Assembly (NCBI RefSeq): GCF_004000885.1
Contig: NZ_BIMC01000019.1
Coordinates: forward strand, 54,099 to 118,098
Direction: 5' to 3'
Length of the DNA stretch: 64,000 bases
From: Paenibacillus glucanolyticus NBRC 15330
Lineage (GTDB): Bacteria; Bacillota; Bacilli; Paenibacillales; Paenibacillaceae
Below, piece after piece: positions 58,866-64,000 of this stretch. Every line of letters starts with the position of its first letter. The first letter of the stretch is position 1. Below the pieces are notes generated by a model. The model was not told the origin of the DNA and did not search any database. It worked only from the letters and a program-made list of their open reading frames with translations. The translations under genes and the position numbers were made by a program.

Positions 58866-60422
58866 ATGCCGAAGAACAAGGCCTGTAATGATGAGTTTAT
58901 TCAACGAGTGGGTCGAGAGGGGTCAAGGCTGCTAAAAGGTAACGTTCTAATTCTTCTATGTGTATTTCTGATATTCTTCGCTGCCGGATGCAGCGGTCCA
59001 AATCCTGCAGAGGAGGACAGCCCGCCGGAAAATCAACCGAAGAGTGCTTCAATCAACATCGTCATTTCGAGTCTCGGGATGACGTTCCCTGCAGGCATGG
59101 ATGAGAATGACAATCCGTATTTAAATTACATTGAAGAGCGTACCGGACTTGAGATTGGGGTTAATCTGCCGCCGCCTGAGGTATACAACGAGAAGCTTGA
59201 TGTGATTATGTCTTCAGGCAATTTGCCGGATATGCTTCATACCTATGAGCCGGTATGGTTTGACAACTATGTCAAACAGAAAGCGTTTATGCCGCTGGAC
59301 GAGTTAATTGACAAGTATGGTCCCCATCTGAGAGAGAAAATTCCGCCGGAGGTGTGGGATCGGGTGAGATATGACGGCAAAATCTATGCGGTTCCCAGCT
59401 TGAATGAAGTGACCGGAGCAGAGCTCATGTATGCGCGCAAGGATTGGCTCGATCGGCTCGGCCTGAAACCTCCTGAAACGCTGGAGGAATATTATGAAGT
59501 CATCCGCGCCTTTACCCTGGATGATCCGGACGGCAACGGCCTTCAGGATACGATCGGGTTAACCCTTACCTCGAAATTGGGGCGCTCCTCCCCGTTTTTC
59601 GGTGCTTTCGGTACGCAGCGGAATGTGTGGTTTGAACGGGACGGGCAGCTTGTGAACGGAAACATTTTGCCTGAAACGAAGGAGACCCTCGCATTTTTTG
59701 CCAAGTTGTATCAGGAGAATTTACTGGATCGGGAATTCCCTTTGAATTTGCAGAACAATCTGTTCGAAAAAATAGAAAATGGCAAGGTAGGTCTGTTCTC
59801 CGCGGCATGGTATGACACGCGGGGGCCGATTGCGGCCAACATGAACAAGGATCCGGAGGCAGAATGGATTCCGCTTCCATATCCGACTGGACCTTCCGGT
59901 TTTAAAGGGGTGGAAGGCAAGGATATTATCCGCGGCTACAATGTCATTCCGGCCAGCTCGGAAAATGCTGCCGAAGTGATCAAGATGCTGGATTTTATCG
60001 CCAGTGATTACAAAACGCTGAAGCTGGGCTTCGAGAATGAAATTTGGAAGTGGGAGGACGGGGAGATTGTTACGGATTTTACGCTTCATGACAAGCATTT
60101 ATATCGCGGGATCTACCAGTCCCTGGTCGACGTGCCGGATGAATTGCTGTTTAAGGAACGGCTTGACTCGCTCGGCGACTTCAATTTATACAACAACTTG
60201 CAGATGATTAATCATCATATCATTCCCAACGCATTCTACGGAGTCCCTACACCTGCCATGACAAAGTACAACAATAAGCTTAAAAATCTGGAGGATGTGT
60301 TTACGAAAATCATTATGGGACTTGAGCCCCTGGATGCCTTCGATGACTATGTGAAGACGTGGAAGGAAGAAGGAGGAGATGAAATTACGAAGGAAGTTAA
60401 TGAATGGTATGCCGAACCATGA
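58866..60422 (+). CDS. Extracellular solute-binding lipoprotein (LplA-like, SBP_bac_1 family)
   Basis: Sugar-type binding protein of 518 residues, the long LplA-like subtype common in Paenibacillus. An unusually long N region (about 24 residues) precedes the hydrophobic segment; the lipobox ends AAGC at Cys42. The segment DDPDGNGLQDTIG near residue 219 resembles a calcium-binding loop seen in this subtype. The ATG follows GGGAGTGAGGAC. A histidine kinase and response regulator follow at once, so it may feed a sensor system or an importer. No permease genes lie before it. Confidence 0.88.
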   Translation: MPKNKACNDEFIQRVGREGSRLLKGNVLILLCVFLIFFAAGCSGPNPAEEDSPPENQPKSASINIVISSLGMTFPAGMDENDNPYLNYIEERTGLEIGVNLPPPEVYNEKLDVIMSSGNLPDMLHTYEPVWFDNYVKQKAFMPLDELIDKYGPHLREKIPPEVWDRVRYDGKIYAVPSLNEVTGAELMYARKDWLDRLGLKPPETLEEYYEVIRAFTLDDPDGNGLQDTIGLTLTSKLGRSSPFFGAFGTQRNVWFERDGQLVNGNILPETKETLAFFAKLYQENLLDREFPLNLQNNLFEKIENGKVGLFSAAWYDTRGPIAANMNKDPEAEWIPLPYPTGPSGFKGVEGKDIIRGYNVIPASSENAAEVIKMLDFIASDYKTLKLGFENEIWKWEDGEIVTDFTLHDKHLYRGIYQSLVDVPDELLFKERLDSLGDFNLYNNLQMINHHIIPNAFYGVPTPAMTKYNNKLKNLEDVFTKIIMGLEPLDAFDDYVKTWKEEGGDEITKEVNEWYAEP

Positions 60423-60453
60423 GGACAAGTTGGGCGAGAGAGGGGGAGACTAA

Positions 60454-62247
60454 ATGATGGCGATGTTTCGCTGGATCAGGGATCGATTTTCGCAAAATAT
60501 TCAAACCCGGCTGACCGGTTATTTTCTGCTGATCCTGCTGCCGCTGGTCATCATCAGCCTGTTTGCGGTAGAGCGGTCCAGAGCCATTCTCTATGAACAG
60601 GCCGTCGAACGGACAGAGATGGCCTTATCGTCTGCGATGAATCATTTTGATCTGGCACTGCAAAATGTGGAGGAGATCTCTTCCCTGATCTCGGGTGATC
60701 TTAGAATGAACGAGCTGCTCAATAAAAACAGCACCAATTTCTCACCTCAATCGATTGTGGATTTCTCCTATATTCTGGATCAGTTATCGGATTTTGTGTC
60801 GGTGAACCGGTATGTCTCCCAGATTACCGTGTACCACCAGGCATCGAATATGTTTATTTCCACCCATTACGGAGGTAAAAGGTTGACGGGCGAAACTCAG
60901 CAGGAATGGCTCGTCGAAGCTGCCCGGAGAAACGGAACGGGGATTTCCTACGTTATGTCGGAATACCCTGTGGCGGAAGGCGTCTCTTTTGGTCAGATGA
61001 CCAATACGGACAGCATTTCCTTGATTCGGGCTATGGACTTATATAACGGTGAACGGCAGTCGAACCTGCTGGTCGTGTCTTTCAGCGAGAGCAAGCTGTT
61101 GAATATTATCAAGACGCTGCTGCCTTCGGAGAACAGCCGGATTGCCCTGTTAAACGAAAAGGGAGAAGTGGTGGTGGAGACCGGCAGAGTGTACGAGGAG
61201 GAGATCTCCGACAAAGAGATGACCGTCACCATTGACTCGGATTATTCAACATGGCGTCTTGAGCTGGTCCAGCCGAAGAGTGAGCTGTATAAAGAAACCG
61301 ATCAGCTGCGCTTGTTCACGGTTGCGATAATCGTGCTTAGCGTCCTGCTGGCCATCATTATTTCGTGGGTGGTTTACAGTGGAATTGCGTCCCCTGTACT
61401 CAAATTGGCCCGCGGAATGAAGCGGCTCAGCAGCGGGGAGCTGAACATCCACGTTGATACCAAGCGAAAGGACGAGTTCGGTTTTCTTATCCAGTCGTTT
61501 AACAAAATGGCTGTGGTACAGAAGCATCTGATCGAGGACCATTATGAGCAGCAGCTGAGATTGACCACAACGGAGCTGAAATTTTTGCAATCCCAGATCA
61601 ACCCGCATTTTCTGTACAATACGCTGGATTCGATCTATTGGACGGCGAAGAATTATGATGCGGATGAGATCAGCGAGATGGTCATGAATCTGTCGAAGTT
61701 TTTCCGATTGAGCCTGAACAAGGGCAGGCAGGTGTTCACGATTGAGGAGAGCATCACCCACCTGCACTACTATTTGCGCATTCAGCAGCTTCGCTTCATG
61801 GACAATTTCACCGTAGACTATCAGATTTCGGAAGACAGCAAGAGAGTACCACTCCTGAAGCTCCTGCTTCAGCCCTTGGTAGAGAATGCCATCATTCATG
61901 GCATGGAGGGGAAGTCATCAGGGGGATGCCTGAAGATTTCCAGCTGCATTGAGAAGGGGAATACGGTAGTGATCAGTGTGCAGGACAATGGACCGGGCAT
62001 CGGAGAGGAACGGCTGCGTTACATACAGCATGAGCTTACAATGATGGGCTCCCGGAGCGTGCCGGCTTCCTCCCAGGATGAGGAGAATGTGAAGGATCTG
62101 TTTGGTCTTCGCAATGTATTTAGCCGGATGAAGCTGTATTACGGCAGGGAGGCCAATCTGACGGTGCACAGTGTGTCTGGCGAAGGCACAACCGTCACCA
62201 TCTCCATTCCGCTGGACCGCTGCAAGGAAGTTAATATGGAGTTATAG
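60454..62247 (+). CDS. Sensor histidine kinase, YesM type
   Basis: Membrane sensor kinase of 597 residues. Helix 1 (about 24-44) and helix 2 (about 287-312) flank a large extracellular Cache-like sensor domain. A HAMP domain follows, then a His_kinase (LytS/YesM) domain whose phosphoacceptor is H385 in QINPHFLYNTL, and an HATPase_c domain with NAIIHG and DNGPGIGEE. The start has a GGGGGAG ribosome site. It pairs with the following AraC-type response regulator, 35 bases downstream. The signal is probably a sugar or its binding protein; this is inferred. Confidence 0.93.
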   Translation: MMAMFRWIRDRFSQNIQTRLTGYFLLILLPLVIISLFAVERSRAILYEQAVERTEMALSSAMNHFDLALQNVEEISSLISGDLRMNELLNKNSTNFSPQSIVDFSYILDQLSDFVSVNRYVSQITVYHQASNMFISTHYGGKRLTGETQQEWLVEAARRNGTGISYVMSEYPVAEGVSFGQMTNTDSISLIRAMDLYNGERQSNLLVVSFSESKLLNIIKTLLPSENSRIALLNEKGEVVVETGRVYEEEISDKEMTVTIDSDYSTWRLELVQPKSELYKETDQLRLFTVAIIVLSVLLAIIISWVVYSGIASPVLKLARGMKRLSSGELNIHVDTKRKDEFGFLIQSFNKMAVVQKHLIEDHYEQQLRLTTTELKFLQSQINPHFLYNTLDSIYWTAKNYDADEISEMVMNLSKFFRLSLNKGRQVFTIEESITHLHYYLRIQQLRFMDNFTVDYQISEDSKRVPLLKLLLQPLVENAIIHGMEGKSSGGCLKISSCIEKGNTVVISVQDNGPGIGEERLRYIQHELTMMGSRSVPASSQDEENVKDLFGLRNVFSRMKLYYGREANLTVHSVSGEGTTVTISIPLDRCKEVNMEL

Positions 62248-62282
62248 TTCATATCCAGATGGCTTAAAAGGGGAGGACCTGA

Positions 62283-63893
62283 ATGAATCTCATGATTGTG
62301 GAAGATGAACCTCGGCTGCGCAATGCACTAGCCCACAATATCCCGTGGGACAAACACGGGATTGAAGTGGTGGGAATGGCATCTAACGGAGTCGAGGCAC
62401 TTGAGCTAGTGAGCAGGAAGAAGCCTGATATTATGCTGATCGATGTGCAGATGCCTGAAATGGATGGACTGACGCTCCTTGGCGAACTGCGAAGCCGACA
62501 GGAAATCAGCAAATTAATGAAAATGATCATCCTGAGCGGACATGATAACTTTGAATTCGCGCAGATTGCGCTGGAATACGGGGTGTCCAAATATTTGTTG
62601 AAGCCGGCCGGCGAGGAAGAAATTCTCGAGGCTGTGCTGGAAGCGAGACAGCAGCTTCGAGGGGATCTGGAGCAGTGGCAGCGCAAGGCGGCGCTGGAGC
62701 AGAAATGGAAGGATAATCTTCCGCATTTGCAAAACCTATTTTTCATCCAATGGATCAGCGGCAAATATACGAGGCAGGACATTCTCAGCAAGAGCAGGGA
62801 GTTATATATTCCGCTGAAGGAGCATGACCGTATTGCGGTGGCTGTGGTGGATCTGGACCCGTTGCCTGAACATGAGACCCGGTTTCAACGTGGAGATGTG
62901 GAGCTGCTGCAGTTTACCATGCAGTGCCTGGCGAAGGAGCTGCTGCCCCATCCTTCCCGCTGGATTACATCGGATTCGGGCAACCTGCTGCTGTTGGTGC
63001 TGATTGTGGAGGAGGACCAGGATGCCAAGGAGGCCATGCTGCGGCTGAACGCGGATGTATCCAAGCTCCTCTCGCAAACGAGGGAAGTGCTGAAGTTAAC
63101 GGCAAGTGCGGGCATATGTGCATCCATCGGCACGATTGAAGAAATGAGCCTGCTGTATGTACAGGCCTGCCGGGCCCTGCAGGAGCGTGTCGTGTATGGA
63201 CACGATCTCGCGATTCCTTACCGGGAACAGCTGAGACGGGATATCCAGGGCGTGATCGTGCAGCAGAACCTGGAGAAGGCCCTTGAGATCGCGCTGGAAA
63301 CGGCGGATGAAAGTAAGGCGCTGGAGGCGCTCAAGGGGTTGTGGGAGGAGGCCTTTACGAGATCCGAATCCTCGGACGAATTCCATGAGGCGGTTCTTTA
63401 TATGAACAGCTTTTTCACCCGAATGATCCAGAAGCAGGGCTGGACGGTGAAACGCGTGGTTGGCGAAGATATCGATTATTTCCAAAACGTCAAACTGCTC
63501 AGCACTAAAATGCAGACGTTCTCGCTCCTGGAGCGAACGGTGAAACATATTGTCGCGTTTATGAGCGAGCAGCGGAAAACGACGAGCAATCAGGTGGTGA
63601 AGGATATTCTGAATCTGCTTGAGGAGGAGATGGACCAGGAGATTACGCTGCATACGGTAGCAGACCGTTTATACGTCAATTCCTCCTACCTCAGCCGGCT
63701 GTTCAAGCAGGAAATGGGGGTAGTCTTCTCTACCTATGTGCTGGAGCGCAAAATGGAGCGGGCCAAGTCGCTGCTGCAGGATGGATTTAAGGTGTACGAT
63801 GCCGCCAGGCTGGTCGGGTACCGCGATGTCAGTTACTTCACCAAGGTGTTTCGCAAGTATTGGGGCGTGAACCCGGGGGAGTTTAAGGGATGA
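62283..63893 (+). CDS. Response regulator, YesN type (receiver + AraC DNA-binding domain)
   Basis: Partner of the upstream kinase, 536 residues. The receiver domain (about 1-120) has phosphoacceptor D54 in LIDVQMPEMDG. A long middle region of about 300 residues has no motif I can name. The C-terminal 100 residues are an AraC-type double helix-turn-helix (VADRLYVNSSYLSRLFKQEMG and ARLVGYRDVSYFTKVFRKYWG). The ATG follows GGGGAGG. It probably activates carbohydrate uptake genes, perhaps downstream of the window edge. Confidence 0.93.
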   Translation: MNLMIVEDEPRLRNALAHNIPWDKHGIEVVGMASNGVEALELVSRKKPDIMLIDVQMPEMDGLTLLGELRSRQEISKLMKMIILSGHDNFEFAQIALEYGVSKYLLKPAGEEEILEAVLEARQQLRGDLEQWQRKAALEQKWKDNLPHLQNLFFIQWISGKYTRQDILSKSRELYIPLKEHDRIAVAVVDLDPLPEHETRFQRGDVELLQFTMQCLAKELLPHPSRWITSDSGNLLLLVLIVEEDQDAKEAMLRLNADVSKLLSQTREVLKLTASAGICASIGTIEEMSLLYVQACRALQERVVYGHDLAIPYREQLRRDIQGVIVQQNLEKALEIALETADESKALEALKGLWEEAFTRSESSDEFHEAVLYMNSFFTRMIQKQGWTVKRVVGEDIDYFQNVKLLSTKMQTFSLLERTVKHIVAFMSEQRKTTSNQVVKDILNLLEEEMDQEITLHTVADRLYVNSSYLSRLFKQEMGVVFSTYVLERKMERAKSLLQDGFKVYDAARLVGYRDVSYFTKVFRKYWGVNPGEFKG

Positions 63894-64000
63894 GGATGCG
63901 GGAGAGGCTGTACGGCACTACTGCACACATCTGAAAGCCGCTCCGCGGTCGTATCGTTCCTTCAATCGCTGTTGTTGCCGAAATTCCTGGGATTATGATT
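63894..64000. other. End of window after the response regulator
   Basis: The last 107 bases contain no supported gene start or terminator. Any ABC permease genes that belong with the binding protein and two-component system would lie beyond the edge or elsewhere. Confidence 0.5.

Overview
The window looks like chromosomal DNA of a Paenibacillus-type Firmicute. This is inferred from gene content, not from a database match. The supporting signs are strong AGGAGG-type ribosome sites, frequent GTG/TTG starts, a glcT-ptsG-ptsH-ptsI cluster, a Firmicute (class II) GalT, an araR-containing arabinose operon, a YuaF/FloT pair, KhtTU, and a YesM/YesN-type two-component system beside a solute-binding lipoprotein. 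Most of it reads as ordinary core and carbohydrate-metabolism genome. I see no phage, insertion sequence, CRISPR array, tRNA or rRNA.

Layout. 0-8.4 kb: truncated chemoreceptor, class B penicillin-binding protein, AI-2E-type membrane protein, polysaccharide deacetylase, ilvD and a KGG-repeat stress protein. 8.5-11.3 kb: HAD phosphatase, sirtuin, aldo/keto reductase. 11.4-17.6 kb: AraC regulator divergent from galK-galE-galT, then an iron-type alcohol dehydrogenase. 17.7-19.9 kb: NfeD-like protein and flotillin behind an ECF-sigma-like promoter. 19.9-25.4 kb: glcT, a leader with an antiterminator target and terminator, then ptsG-ptsH-ptsI. 25.5-28.9 kb: pullulanase and ribosomal protein L25. 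28.9-33.8 kb: solute-binding lipoprotein, a kduI-deoR-kduD operon and a glycerophosphodiesterase. 33.8-38.9 kb: urtABCDE urea transporter behind three GlnR/TnrA-type boxes. 39-45.7 kb: araA-araR-araD-araB-araM with AraR-type operators. 45.7-47.1 kb: a gene-free island of several repeat families. 47.2-53.6 kb: an unusual ArsR-like regulator, abfA, and a sugar ABC transporter without its own ATPase. 53.8-58.7 kb: YitT protein, KhtTU K+/H+ antiporter and several small proteins. 58.9-63.9 kb: solute-binding lipoprotein with histidine kinase and response regulator.

How it works together. The window carries much of a plant-polysaccharide and sugar economy: arabinan or arabinoxylan side chains (abfA, ABC importer, ara operon), pectin-type uronates (kdu), starch or glycogen-type alpha-glucans (pullulanase), galactose (gal) and glucose (PTS). 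HPr keeps both its His and its regulatory Ser46. Catabolite-responsive (cre) elements lie before pullulanase, abfA and the ABC importer, so both ends of the CcpA/HPr circuit are visible. Nitrogen control is visible at the urea transporter.

The observations I would check first are the triple GlnR/TnrA-box urt promoter, the 1.3-kb repeat island with a nine-copy 39-bp array, the ArsR-like regulator with a large unassigned C-terminal domain beside abfA, and a pullulanase with a CBM41-like module at its C terminus. None of these is by itself a demonstrated new system.
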